Positions 23,135 to 31,449 of a stretch of 64,000 bases of DNA are shown piece after piece. Source of the stretch: Acetobacteraceae bacterium (GTDB taxonomy: Bacteria; Pseudomonadota; Alphaproteobacteria; Acetobacterales; Acetobacteraceae); contig CANGNF010000001.1 of the NCBI GenBank assembly GCA_947455205.1, positions 1-64,000 of the forward strand. Reading direction: 5' to 3'. A program made the position numbers and the translations under genes. The notes under the pieces were generated by a model that saw only the letters and a program-made list of their open reading frames with translations, had not been told where the DNA came from and searched no databases. Within the stretch, counting starts at the first letter, position 1. The number at the start of each line of letters is the position of its first letter.

Positions 23135-24526
23135 CTACCCCGCCAGCCGCCCCAGCAGCCGGGCATGGCTGCGGGCGCCGTGGCGGAAGCAGGTCAGGTC
23201 GAACTTCTCGTTCGGGCTGTGCACCTGGTCGTCGGTCAGGCCGAAGCCCATCAGCAGCGCGTCCAGCCCCAGCAGGCGGCGCATGCTCTCCACCACGGGT
23301 ATGCTGCCGCCGCAGCCGATGAGGACGGCGGGGCGGCCGTATTCCTCGGCCAGCGCGCCGCGGGCCTCCGTGATCCAGGGGCTGTCGGCCGGCACCTCGA
23401 TGGCGGGGGAAGCGCCGAAGACCTGGACCTCCACCTTGGCGTCCTCCGGCAGGCGGGCGGCCAGGAAGGCGTGCAGGCCGGCGACCACCTTGGCGGGATC
23501 CTGGCCCGGCACCAGGCGGAAGCTCAGCTTGGCGTGGGCCTGGCTGGCGATGACGGTCTTGCTGCCATCCCCGGTGTAGCCGCCCCACAACCCGTTGAGG
23601 TCGGCGGTCGGGCGGCTCCACAGGCGTTCCAGCGGCGCGCGGTTGGCCTCGCCGATGCCTTGCGTGAGGCCAATCTCGCCCAGGAATTGGGCGGGGTTGA
23701 AGCCGAGGCCGGCCCATTCCGCCTTCTGCGCCGGGGAGGGGTCCACCACGTCGTCGTAGAATTCGGGGATCTGGATGACGCCGTTCTCGTCGTGCAACTG
23801 GCCGAGGACGCGGGTCAGCAGGTTCAGCGGGTTCAGCGCCAGGCCGCCATACATGCCGCTGTGCAGGTCGCGGCTGGCGCAGGTCAGGTCGATCTGGGTG
23901 TAGACCAGGCCGCGGAGGCGGGTGGACAGGGCGGGAGTGTTCACATCCCACATGCCGGTGTCGCTGATGACGGCCACGTCGGCCTTCAGTTCGGCCGCGT
24001 TGGCTTCCAGGAAGGGGTCCAGGCTGGGGGAGCCGATCTCCTCCTCGCCCTCGATCAGCACGGTGCAGCGGACCGGGATGGTTCCGGTCACGGCGTGCCA
24101 GGCGCGCAGCGCCTCGATCCACATCATCACCTGGCCCTTGTCGTCCACCGCGCCGCGGGCGCGGACCTGCGGGCCGTTGGGGCCTTGGACGATGGTCGGC
24201 TCGAAGGGCGGGGAGGTCCACAGCTCCAGCGGGTCCGGCGGCTGGACGTCGTAATGGCCGTAGAACAGCAGGTGGGGGCCTTTCCCGCCATCAGGGCCGG
24301 GGTGGTGGGCGACCACCACCGGGTGGCCGGCGGTGTCCCGCAGGCTGCCGGTGAAGCCGAGCGCGGTGAGCTGCGCCAGCACCCATTCGCCGGCGGCGCG
24401 GCAATCCCCGGCATGGGCCGGCTGGGCGGAGACGCTGGGGATGCGGAGCCAGCCCATCAGGCGGGCCTGGGCGGCTTCCTGGTCGGCTTCCAGCGTGGCG
24501 AGGACGGCGTCGGTACGTGGGTTCAT
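23135..24526 (-). CDS. M20-family metallopeptidase (dipeptidase/carboxypeptidase-like)
   Basis: A 463-residue M20 peptidase with a co-catalytic two-zinc site. Ligands and catalytic residues appear in order: His in YGHYDVQPP with the following Asp, Asp in GAVDDKGQ, the general-base Glu pair in EGEEEIGS, Asp in ISDTGMW, and a C-terminal His in VHSPNEKF. The lid/dimer domain is between residues about 200 and 330 (LHSGMYGG). These enzymes cleave dipeptides or N-acyl amino acids. It lies 72 bp upstream of the glucarate-dehydratase-like gene on the same strand, with the dyad between them, so it may be transcribed separately. The specific substrate is unknown. Confidence 0.85.
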   Translation of the reverse strand: MNPRTDAVLATLEADQEAAQARLMGWLRIPSVSAQPAHAGDCRAAGEWVLAQLTALGFTGSLRDTAGHPVVVAHHPGPDGGKGPHLLFYGHYDVQPPDPLELWTSPPFEPTIVQGPNGPQVRARGAVDDKGQVMMWIEALRAWHAVTGTIPVRCTVLIEGEEEIGSPSLDPFLEANAAELKADVAVISDTGMWDVNTPALSTRLRGLVYTQIDLTCASRDLHSGMYGGLALNPLNLLTRVLGQLHDENGVIQIPEFYDDVVDPSPAQKAEWAGLGFNPAQFLGEIGLTQGIGEANRAPLERLWSRPTADLNGLWGGYTGDGSKTVIASQAHAKLSFRLVPGQDPAKVVAGLHAFLAARLPEDAKVEVQVFGASPAIEVPADSPWITEARGALAEEYGRPAVLIGCGGSIPVVESMRRLLGLDALLMGFGLTDDQVHSPNEKFDLTCFRHGARSHARLLGRLAG

Positions 24527-24609
24527 GCACGGCAGTGCAGCACGGCCGGCGCCCTGTTGGAAGCGGGGCCGAGCCGTGCCAGGATGCCCCGAGAACAAGA
24601 GGAAGCGGC

Positions 24610-25662
24610 ATGCTGCACGGACAGCGTGGCATCATCGACGTGGATGTGCATCCCGTCGTGCCCAACATGGCGGCGCTGACGCCCTACATGGACGAGTACT
24701 GGCGCGACCAGGTGGTGGAACGCGGCATCAACACCATCGCGTCGCAGAACTACCCGCCGAATGCGCCGAAGACCGCCCGCGCCGACTGGAAGCAGGCCAG
24801 CAAGGTCACGGACCTGCAGGCGCAGCTGCTGGACCCCTGGGGGGTGGAGATGGCGATCTGCACGCCGCTCTACGGCACGCAGATGGTGATGAACGCCGAC
24901 ATGGCGCGCGCCTTCACCCGGGCGCTGAACGACTGGACCCGGGCCGAGTGGCTGGACCGCGACAGCCGGCTGCGGGCTTCCATTGTGCTGCCGATGCACG
25001 ACGCCGAGCATGCGGTGGAGGAGATCGAGCGGCTGGCGCCCGATAAGCGCTTCGTGCAGGCGCAGGTGCTGGTGATGGGCGAGACGCCCGCCGGCAAGCG
25101 GCAGCACTGGCCGGTGTACCAGGCCTGCGTGAAGCACGGGCTGCCGCTGGCGATCCACGCCGGCAGTTGCTTTCGCAACCCGGTCACGAGCGTGGGTTGG
25201 CCCAGCTGGTACCTGGAGGAATATTCCGCCCAGGCGCAGGGCTTCCAGAGCACCCTGGGCAGCCTGATCACCGAGGGCGTGCTGAGCAAGTTCCCGGAGC
25301 TGAAGATTGTGCTGCTGGAGAGCGGCGTGACTTGGCTGATGCCCTTCCTCTACCGGTTGCAGAAGACCTGGAAGGGCACGCGCTTCGAGATCCCCTGGGT
25401 GGACCGGCCGCCGATAGAGCTGGTGCGGGACCAGGTGCGGTTGAGCTGCCAGCCCTTCGACGCGCCGCCGGACGTGGTGCCGCGCGTGCTGGACATGCTG
25501 GGCAATGACGACATGCTGATGTGGGCCAGCGACTGGCCGCATTGGCAGTATGATGGCGACGAGGCGATTCCGCCGGGCATGCCGGAAGCCTTGCTGCCCA
25601 AGCTGATGCGCGGCAACGCGCTGGCCACCTACACCCGGCTGCGGGAAGGAGTGACGGCATGA
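24610..25662 (+). CDS. Amidohydrolase 2 (ACMSD-like) family protein
   Basis: A 350-residue metal-dependent hydrolase or decarboxylase of the amidohydrolase-2 family, which includes aminocarboxymuconate-semialdehyde decarboxylase and gamma-resorcylate decarboxylase. The N-terminal motif is DVDVHPVVP, a central His lies in LAIHAGS, and the conserved late Asp in ASDWPHW. The usual N-terminal DxHxH is reduced to DVHP, seen in many members of this branch. The ATG at 24610 follows AAGAGGAAG. It is the first of five tightly packed plus-strand genes and overlaps the next by ATGA. It probably acts on an aromatic-derived acid, but decarboxylation versus hydrolysis cannot be told. Confidence 0.8.
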   Translation: MLHGQRGIIDVDVHPVVPNMAALTPYMDEYWRDQVVERGINTIASQNYPPNAPKTARADWKQASKVTDLQAQLLDPWGVEMAICTPLYGTQMVMNADMARAFTRALNDWTRAEWLDRDSRLRASIVLPMHDAEHAVEEIERLAPDKRFVQAQVLVMGETPAGKRQHWPVYQACVKHGLPLAIHAGSCFRNPVTSVGWPSWYLEEYSAQAQGFQSTLGSLITEGVLSKFPELKIVLLESGVTWLMPFLYRLQKTWKGTRFEIPWVDRPPIELVRDQVRLSCQPFDAPPDVVPRVLDMLGNDDMLMWASDWPHWQYDGDEAIPPGMPEALLPKLMRGNALATYTRLREGVTA

Positions 25663-26768
25663 ACGTGATCCAGCCCATTCGCGGCAAGTCCAAGCCGCCG
25701 GCGGCAACGCTCGGCCTGGTGGATGTGGACATCCACCCGCGGATGAAGAAGCCGACCGACCTGAACCCCTGGCTCAGCAAGCGCTGGCAGGAGCACCTGG
25801 AGACCTACGGCATACGGGCGCGCCATGGGTTCGTCGGTGGGCAGCCGCCTTTCCCCAAGGCGCAGCCGCTGGCCTGCCGGCGGGACGCTTGGCCGCCGGG
25901 CGGCGGCACGCCGGCGAGCGACCTGGACTTCCTGCGGTTTCAGCTGCTGGACCAGTACGGCGTGGATGTCGGCGTGCTGAACCCGCTGCAGCCGAGCGGC
26001 CAGGGCGACAACAACAACGAGTTCTCCGCCGCGCTGGCGCATGCGGTGAACGAGTGGCAGCTGGAGGCTTGGCTGCGGAAGGAACCGCGGCTGCGGGGTT
26101 CCGTGGTGGTGCCGTATGATGATGGCCCGGCCTCGGCGCGCGAGATCGAGAAGCGCGCCGGCGACCCGAACTTCTGCCAGGTGCTGATGATGAGCCGCAC
26201 CGCGGAGCCCGCGGGCAAATCGCGGTACTGGCCGATCTATGAAGCGGCCGAGGCGGCGGGGCTGCCGGTGGCGTTCCACGCCTTTGGCTACAGCGGCTGG
26301 GCGATGACCAATGGCGGCTGGCCGAGCTTCTACACCGAGGAAGTCAGCGAACACGCGGTTTCCGCGCAGAACCAGGTGGTCAGCCTGGTGGTGGAGGGGG
26401 TGTTCGAGCGCTTCCCCAAGCTGAAGGTGGTGATGATCGAGTGCGGCTTCGCCTGGGTGCCCAACGTGGCCTGGCGGCTCGACCAGCACTGGAAGCAGCT
26501 GCGCGGCGAGGTGCCGCACCTGCGGAAGAAGCCCAGCGAATACATCCGCGACAACATCTGGTTCTCCACCCAGCCGATGGAGGACCCGGAGCGGCCGGAA
26601 CACCTGCTGGACATCATGAGCTGGATCGGCTGGGACAAGATCCTGTTCGCGTCGGACTATCCGCACTGGGATTTCGATGATCCGCTGCTGGCGCTTTCCG
26701 GCGCGATCAGTGCGGAGAAGCGGCGCGACATCTATGGCGGCAACGCCATCAAGCTGTACGGGCTGTAG
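25659..26768 (+). CDS. Amidohydrolase 2 (ACMSD-like) family protein, second of a pair
   Basis: A 369-residue relative of the preceding protein with the same landmarks: DVDIHPRMKK, PVAFHAFGYSGW and ASDYPHWDF. The similarity runs through the whole protein, yet the two differ enough that they may form a heteromer or act one after the other. ATG overlaps the upstream TGA, so translation is coupled. An extra loop near residues 55-85 (GGQPPFPKAQPL) is not in the first protein. The Rieske gene begins two bases after its stop. The pair plus Rieske plus ABM layout suggests one oxidative pathway. Confidence 0.8.
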   Translation: MNVIQPIRGKSKPPAATLGLVDVDIHPRMKKPTDLNPWLSKRWQEHLETYGIRARHGFVGGQPPFPKAQPLACRRDAWPPGGGTPASDLDFLRFQLLDQYGVDVGVLNPLQPSGQGDNNNEFSAALAHAVNEWQLEAWLRKEPRLRGSVVVPYDDGPASAREIEKRAGDPNFCQVLMMSRTAEPAGKSRYWPIYEAAEAAGLPVAFHAFGYSGWAMTNGGWPSFYTEEVSEHAVSAQNQVVSLVVEGVFERFPKLKVVMIECGFAWVPNVAWRLDQHWKQLRGEVPHLRKKPSEYIRDNIWFSTQPMEDPERPEHLLDIMSWIGWDKILFASDYPHWDFDDPLLALSGAISAEKRRDIYGGNAIKLYGL

Positions 26769-26770
26769 CC

Positions 26771-27184
26771 ATGGCGCGTTGGGTTGTGGCGCGGGCGGAG
26801 GATGTGCCGCCCGGCGAGCATAAGCGTGTCGAGGCCGGTGGCCGGCCGATTGCGCTGTTCAACCTGGGTGGCGAGTTCTTCGCCATGGTGGACAAGTGCC
26901 CGCACCAGGGCGGCAGCCTGTGCGCCGGGACCATCAGCGGGCATGTGACCTCGCCGGAACCGGGGGTGTACCACTACGCCCGCCGTGGCGAGATGGTGCG
27001 CTGCCCCTGGCACTACTGGGAATTCGATATCCGCACCGGGCAAAGCTGGTTCGACCCGGCCAAGACCAAGGTGCGGCAATACCCCGCGCATGTGGAAAGC
27101 GGCGCGCAGCTGCAGCAAGGCCCCTACAAGGCCGAGACGCTGCCCGTGACCATTGAAGACAACTACGTCGTCATCGAAGCCTGA
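26771..27184 (+). CDS. Rieske [2Fe-2S] protein
   Basis: A 137-residue stand-alone Rieske domain. The cluster ligands are C43-x-H45 (CPHQGG) and C78-x2-H81 (CPWHYWEF). The 32-residue spacing between the two boxes is longer than in plant-type Rieske ferredoxins, because of an inserted loop SGHVTSPEPGVYHYARRGE. No signal peptide or membrane anchor is present, so it is cytoplasmic. It could pass electrons to an oxygenase or be a small subunit of one. No oxygenase alpha subunit lies in the operon, so the partner must be elsewhere, or else the adjacent amidohydrolases are unusual partners. Confidence 0.85.
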   Translation: MARWVVARAEDVPPGEHKRVEAGGRPIALFNLGGEFFAMVDKCPHQGGSLCAGTISGHVTSPEPGVYHYARRGEMVRCPWHYWEFDIRTGQSWFDPAKTKVRQYPAHVESGAQLQQGPYKAETLPVTIEDNYVVIEA

Positions 27185-27198
27185 GAGGAAAAGCCAGC

Positions 27199-27495
27199 AT
27201 GGCCGTCGCCCTGATCGTCGAGTTTCACATCAAGCCGGGCAGCCATGCCGCGTTTGACGCCATCATCCGCGAGCATGCCAAGCTGACCAAGCAGGAGGAG
27301 CCGGGCTGCATGCAGTTCGACGTGCTGCAGCCCAAGGGCAAGGACGGCGCCGACCTGTCCAAGGTGTGCCTCGTGGAGGTCTACAAGGACGACGACGCCT
27401 TCAAGGCGCATGGCGCCAACCCGCGCCTGGCCAAGGTGCGTGAGGCGTACACGGACCTGATCAGCGATCGCAAGATCACCATCTGCGAGATGTGA
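27199..27495 (+). CDS. ABM-domain (antibiotic biosynthesis monooxygenase) protein, quinol monooxygenase-like
   Basis: A 98-residue dimeric alpha/beta-barrel protein of the ABM/YgiN family, cofactor-free oxygenases that act on quinols, or small dimeric isomerases. Recognisable parts are IVEFHIKPG at the start and EEPGCMQFDVLQP in the middle, then VEVYKDDDAFKAH. It has a good GAGAGGAAAA ribosome site. It sits between the Rieske and Bug genes with gaps of 14 and 1 base, so it belongs to the same transcript. A role in oxidising a hydroquinone-type intermediate would fit the context, but many family members have unknown roles. Confidence 0.8.
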   Translation: MAVALIVEFHIKPGSHAAFDAIIREHAKLTKQEEPGCMQFDVLQPKGKDGADLSKVCLVEVYKDDDAFKAHGANPRLAKVREAYTDLISDRKITICEM

Positions 27496-27496
27496 G

Positions 27497-28444
27497 ATGA
27501 AGCACCTGTTCGCCTTGCTGGCGTTGCTCCTCGTGGCGGCGCCGGCGGGCGCGCAGGAATGGCCGCAGCGGCCGGTGCGGGTCATCGTGGCCTACCCGGC
27601 CGGCGGCGTGCTGGACGTGATCACGCGGGCGGTGATGGAGCCGCTGCGCGAGAAGCTGGGCCAGCCGGTGGTGGTGGAGAACCGCAGCGGCGGCAATGGC
27701 TACATTGGCCTGGAAGCCTGCGCGCGGGAGCAGGACCAGCACACCTTCTGCGCCGTCACCATCGAAGTGATGGTGTTCCACCCCTTCGTGGAGCGTGAGA
27801 ATTTCCCGCGCATCGCCAGCCTGCAGCCGGTGACCCAGTTCACCCGCGGCGGCGGCGTGATCTTCGCCAACAATGATGTGCCGGTGCGGGACCTGCGGGA
27901 GTTCGTCGGCTGGGCGCGGCAGCGGCCGGGGCAGCTCAACTACAGCAGCTTCGGCATGGGCAGCACGCCGCACATCGTCATGGAATGGCTGAAGGCGACC
28001 GAGCGGCTGGACATGACGCATGTGCCGTATCGCGGCAGCCCCGAGGCGATGAACGAGGTGATCGGCGGACGCATCCAGCTCAGCTACACCGGCATGGGTT
28101 TCGCGCTGCCGCAGATCCGCGCGGGGCGGGTGAAGGCGCTGGCGGTGGCCGGCGACCGGCGCTGGCCGCAACTGCCTGACGTGCCGAGCCTGCGCGAACT
28201 GGGCTTCGACTACCCCTATGCCGGCGGCTGGTTCGGCCTGGTGGCGCCGGAAGCCAGCGCGCCGGCGACGCGGCGGCGCATGGCCGCGGCGATCGGCGAG
28301 GTGGTGCGCGACCCGGCCTTCCGCACCCGGGTGCTGGAGCCGCAGGCCTATGAAGCCATCGGCAATACGCCGGACGAGTTTGCCGGCGTATTGGCGGCGG
28401 AACGCGAGCGCGGCGCGGCGTTGGCGCGGCTGGCGGGGTTCTGA
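27497..28444 (+). CDS. Bug/TctC-family periplasmic solute-binding protein
   Basis: A 315-residue Bug receptor with a classical signal peptide (MKHLFALLALLLVAAPAGA) rather than the arginine-pair type of most others in the window. It shows VVVENRSGGNG, QDQHTFCAV and HVPYRGSPEAM. Its ATG is one base after the stop of the ABM gene, so it is firmly tied to the amidohydrolase/Rieske operon and is the best candidate for binding that operon's substrate. The stop lies one base before a perfect 14-bp hairpin shared with the convergent dctM gene. Confidence 0.88.
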   Translation: MKHLFALLALLLVAAPAGAQEWPQRPVRVIVAYPAGGVLDVITRAVMEPLREKLGQPVVVENRSGGNGYIGLEACAREQDQHTFCAVTIEVMVFHPFVERENFPRIASLQPVTQFTRGGGVIFANNDVPVRDLREFVGWARQRPGQLNYSSFGMGSTPHIVMEWLKATERLDMTHVPYRGSPEAMNEVIGGRIQLSYTGMGFALPQIRAGRVKALAVAGDRRWPQLPDVPSLRELGFDYPYAGGWFGLVAPEASAPATRRRMAAAIGEVVRDPAFRTRVLEPQAYEAIGNTPDEFAGVLAAERERGAALARLAGF

Positions 28445-28476
28445 GATGGTGGTGGGGCTACAGCCCCACCACCATC
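28445..28476. terminator. Perfect 14-bp hairpin between convergent genes, covering the dctM stop codon
   Basis: GATGGTGGTGGGGC-taca-GCCCCACCACCATC: 14 paired bases, 4-base loop. One arm includes the last codons and stop of dctM. It can serve as bidirectional terminator or RNA 3'-end stabiliser for the two converging operons. There is no T-run on either side. Confidence 0.7.
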
Positions 28477-29744
28477 CGCGGCAGCCACAGCGCAATCTCC
28501 GGGAAGACCACCACCAGGGCCAGCGCCACGAACATCGCCAGGATCATCCAGCTGACCCAGGGGATGGTGCTTTCCATGGTCACGCCGGCGATGCGGCAGC
28601 TGACCATCAGGTTCACCGCCAGCGGCGGGGTGAATTGGCCGATGGCGATCTTCATGGTCAGCAGCACGCCGAACCAGGTCAGGTCCCAGTGATACGCCTG
28701 GGCGATGGGGATCAGCACCGGCAGCAGGATCAGGAAGATCGAGACGCCATCCAGGAACATGCCGATGATGATCAGCGCGATCATCAGCAGCGCGATGGTG
28801 CCGTATTCCCCCAAGCCCAGCCCGACGATCCAGTTGGCGATGGGCGCCACGATGCCGAGGGTGCTCGTGCTCCAGGCGAAGACCGAGGCGAGCGCGATGA
28901 CGACCAGGATGGTGGCGGAAAGCTCGCCGGCCTCGACCAGCATCTCGTACACGTCGCGCAGCGTCAGCGTGCGGTAGACCACGAAGCCGATGAACAGGCC
29001 GTAGGCCACGGCCATGACCGCGGCCTCGGTAGGGGTGAAGGCGCCGGTGCGCATGCCGCCCAGGATGACGACGGGTGCCATCAAGCCCCAGAAGGCTTCC
29101 TTGAAGGTCTGCCAGACCGAAAGCGCCTCGCGGTCCGGCGACTTGCCGCCGAAATCCTTCACCATGCTGATGACGACGATGGGCACGATGATGGCGATGC
29201 CCGCCAGGATGCCCGGGAACATGCCGGCCATGAAGATGGCGGGCACCGAGACGCCGGGCACCAGCACGGCATAGACGATGAAGGCGATGGAGGGCGGGAT
29301 CAGGATGTCGGTGGCCGCCGCCGCGCCGACGACGCTGGCGATGAAGCTGCGGGGGTAGCCGTCCTTCATCATGCTGCGCGTCACCACCTGGCCGACGGCG
29401 GCGGAGGTGGCCGGGCCGCTGCCGGAGATGCCGCCGATGACCATGGCCACCAGCACCGCCACCGAAGCCAGCGCGCCGCGCCCGGCGCCGACCAGCGCGG
29501 TCATGAAGCGCACCAGGCGCAGCGCCACGCCGGTGCGGTCGAACACGCTGCCGACCAGGACGAACATCGCTATCGCCATCAGCGGGTACTTGGCGATGCC
29601 GGCATAGACATTGGTGGGCACCGCGGCGATGGCCTGGTCCGCCAGGGAGATGGCCAGCGTGCCGGCCAGGCCCAGCGCCACGCCGATGGGCACGCCCGCC
29701 AGCAGCATGGCGACGAAGGCGAGGAAGAGGATGGTGCCGGTCAC
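28458..29744 (-). CDS. dctM: TRAP transporter large permease, DctM family
   Basis: A 428-residue, very hydrophobic protein with about 12 membrane segments, the elevator-type transport subunit of a TRAP (tripartite ATP-independent periplasmic) system that uses the sodium gradient. Family landmarks are VLVGSVFDRTGVA, IGGISGSGPATSAAVG and FLDGVSIFLILLPVLIPI. It starts at GTG, overlapping the dctQ stop by four bases (GTGA), so the two membrane subunits are translated together. The C-terminal codons lie inside a strong hairpin. The substrate is decided by DctP; a carboxylate is likely. Confidence 0.92.
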   Translation of the reverse strand: MTGTILFLAFVAMLLAGVPIGVALGLAGTLAISLADQAIAAVPTNVYAGIAKYPLMAIAMFVLVGSVFDRTGVALRLVRFMTALVGAGRGALASVAVLVAMVIGGISGSGPATSAAVGQVVTRSMMKDGYPRSFIASVVGAAAATDILIPPSIAFIVYAVLVPGVSVPAIFMAGMFPGILAGIAIIVPIVVISMVKDFGGKSPDREALSVWQTFKEAFWGLMAPVVILGGMRTGAFTPTEAAVMAVAYGLFIGFVVYRTLTLRDVYEMLVEAGELSATILVVIALASVFAWSTSTLGIVAPIANWIVGLGLGEYGTIALLMIALIIIGMFLDGVSIFLILLPVLIPIAQAYHWDLTWFGVLLTMKIAIGQFTPPLAVNLMVSCRIAGVTMESTIPWVSWMILAMFVALALVVVFPEIALWLPRMVVGL

Positions 29745-30265
29745 GCGAGGGACTCCGGCTCATGCTCGCCGCGGATCACGCGGACCATGCGGCCCACGGC
29801 GCGCGCCATCACCGCCAGGGACAGCAGCGGCAGCCAGATGCTGTACAGCCATTGCGGGTTTTCCAGCCCGCCGGACATGATCTCGAAGCGGTATTCGTCC
29901 CAGGTCATCAGCCCGCCCCAGACAAGCAGGATGCCGAACATCAGCACCAGCAGCCCCAGCGCCAGCAGCTCGAACGCCCGGCGCAGCGGCGGGCGCAGCC
30001 CATCCACGAAATAGCCGATGCGGATCTGCCGGCCGGCCGCCGTGGCCAGGCCGGTGCCCAACAGCGCCAGCACCACCATCAGGGCGATCGAGTATTCCTC
30101 GGTGAAGGCGAGCGAGACGTTGGACAGGTAGCGCACCACCACATTGGCGAAGGTGATGAGGGCCATCGCCCCCATCACCCCGGCGATGAGCACCTTCTCC
30201 ACCGTCAGCGGCACCGCGGTGCGCGGTTCCGCCTGCGGTGCCGTGGGGTCGAACTCGACGCTCAC
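29741..30265 (-). CDS. dctQ: TRAP transporter small permease, DctQ family
   Basis: A 174-residue protein with four membrane segments (residues about 23-45, 58-80, 97-120 and 140-160), as expected for DctQ, and a charged C-terminal tail. Typical family features are VVVRYLSNVSLAFTEEYS near the second segment and QIRIGYFVDGL. It pairs with DctM. The GTG start at 30265 lies directly after the 30-bp repeat array, and the bases GTGAGCGTCG around it resemble the repeat unit itself. The ribosome site upstream is weak, so translation may depend on the structure of the repeats. Confidence 0.85.
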   Translation of the reverse strand: MSVEFDPTAPQAEPRTAVPLTVEKVLIAGVMGAMALITFANVVVRYLSNVSLAFTEEYSIALMVVLALLGTGLATAAGRQIRIGYFVDGLRPPLRRAFELLALGLLVLMFGILLVWGGLMTWDEYRFEIMSGGLENPQWLYSIWLPLLSLAVMARAVGRMVRVIRGEHEPESLA

Positions 30266-30270
30266 GGCAG

Positions 30271-30420
30271 GGGCCTGGCGTGAGCGACGCTCAAGGCACC
30301 CGTCCCTGCGTGAGCAAGGCTCACGACACCCGTCCCTGCGTGAGCAAGGCTCAAGGCACCCGTCCCTGCGTGAGCGAAGCTCAAGGCACCCGTCCCTGCG
30401 TGAGCGAAGCTCACGACGCC
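30271..30420 (-). repeat. 30-bp tandem hairpin repeat between dctP and dctQ
   Basis: Four tandem 30-bp units (30301-30330, 30331-30360, 30361-30390, 30391-30420) plus a diverged fifth (30271-30300). The common part is CGTCCCTGCGTGAGC then three variable bases then GCTCA. Units 1 and 4 fold into a perfect 7-bp stem CGTGAGC-nnn-GCTCACG; the others keep at least 5 bp. The last unit contains the dctP stop codon. In the mRNA this gives a row of four to five small hairpins. Confidence 0.9.
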
Positions 30421-31439
30421 GCGCGGATGACGCGCTCGGCCTTCTGCACCAGGTCGTTGCCGATGGTGGCGGCCCACTTGTCGAAGACCGGGCGGGTGGC
30501 CTGGGCGAAGACGCGCTTCTCGGCGTCGGTCAGGCCCACCACCTCGATGCCGCGCTTCTTCAGCTCGTCGAAGGCGCTGCGGTCGTTGTTCTCGCCCAGG
30601 CCCTTGCGGGTGACGCCGATCTCATAGGCGCCGGCGTCGCGCGCGGCCTGGCGCACCAGCTCCTGATCGGCGGCGTTGAACTGGGACATCACCTGCTTGC
30701 CGGCGGCGAAGACCAGGGGGTCGTTGACGTAGTTCCACACCGTCAGGTGCTTCTGCGCCAGCGTGTCCATGCGGAAGGCCAGGTACAGGTTGATCGGGTT
30801 CTCCTGCCCGTCCACCGCGCCGGTGCTCAGCGCCGGCTGCAGGTCGGCGAAGGACATCTGCACCGGGTTGGCGCCCAGGCCTTCATAGATGTCCTTGAAG
30901 ATGTTGCCGGCGGCGAAGCGGATCTTCAGGCCGCGCAGGTCGGCGGGGGTGTGGATCGGCCGCTTGGAGTTGCTGATCTCGCGGAAGCCGTTCTCGCCCC
31001 AGGCCAGCGGCAGGATGTCGCGGGCTTCCAGCACCTTGAAGAAGTCGCGGCCGACCTCGCTGCGCAGCAGGGCGTCGAACGCCTTGTGGTCCGGCATCAG
31101 GAAGGGCAGCTGGAACAGCGCGGCTTCCTTGACCTGCGGGCTGATGTTGATGGTGGAGTAGACGCAGAAGTCGATGACGCCCTGGCGCATGGCCAGCATC
31201 TCGCGCGTCTGGTCGCCGCCGACCAGCTGGCTGCCGGGGTAGGTCTTGACGTTGATCCGGCCGCCGGAGCGCTCGGTGATCAGCTCGGCCCACTTGAAGG
31301 CGCCGTCGGCGAAGGGGATCGGGCGGTTGCCGACCACCGACATCTTGTATTCCGGGCGGTACTGGGTCTGCGCGCGCGCAACGAAGGGCAGGGCCAGGCC
31401 GGCGGCAAGGGCGCCGCGGCGGGTGGTGAGGATGCTCAT
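30411..31439 (-). CDS. dctP: TRAP transporter solute-binding protein, DctP family
   Basis: A 342-residue periplasmic receptor with signal peptide MSILTTRRGALAAGLALPFVARA. DctP features include PGSQLVGGDQTREMLAMRQG, an LRGLKIRFA segment with the Arg that binds the substrate carboxylate in the family, and GAVDGQENPINLY. This points to an organic acid ligand. The ATG at 31439 follows GGGAG, which lies in one arm of a hairpin. The gene order dctP-dctQ-dctM, with a 145-bp gap holding the repeat array, suggests that the receptor is made in excess of the membrane parts. Confidence 0.92.
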   Translation of the reverse strand: MSILTTRRGALAAGLALPFVARAQTQYRPEYKMSVVGNRPIPFADGAFKWAELITERSGGRINVKTYPGSQLVGGDQTREMLAMRQGVIDFCVYSTINISPQVKEAALFQLPFLMPDHKAFDALLRSEVGRDFFKVLEARDILPLAWGENGFREISNSKRPIHTPADLRGLKIRFAAGNIFKDIYEGLGANPVQMSFADLQPALSTGAVDGQENPINLYLAFRMDTLAQKHLTVWNYVNDPLVFAAGKQVMSQFNAADQELVRQAARDAGAYEIGVTRKGLGENNDRSAFDELKKRGIEVVGLTDAEKRVFAQATRPVFDKWAATIGNDLVQKAERVIRAAS

Positions 31440-31449
31440 TGGCGTTTCT

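Noticed and set aside
30271-30420. CRISPR-like array of regular repeats
   Set aside because: The units follow each other directly with no unique spacers, and no cas genes are present. It is a plain tandem repeat.
30262-30477. Small open frame across the 30-bp repeats with a 10-residue peptide repeat (AHAGTGALS-like)
   Set aside because: All frames across a 30-bp repeat stay open if one unit is. It overlaps the dctP end, and lacks a ribosome site.
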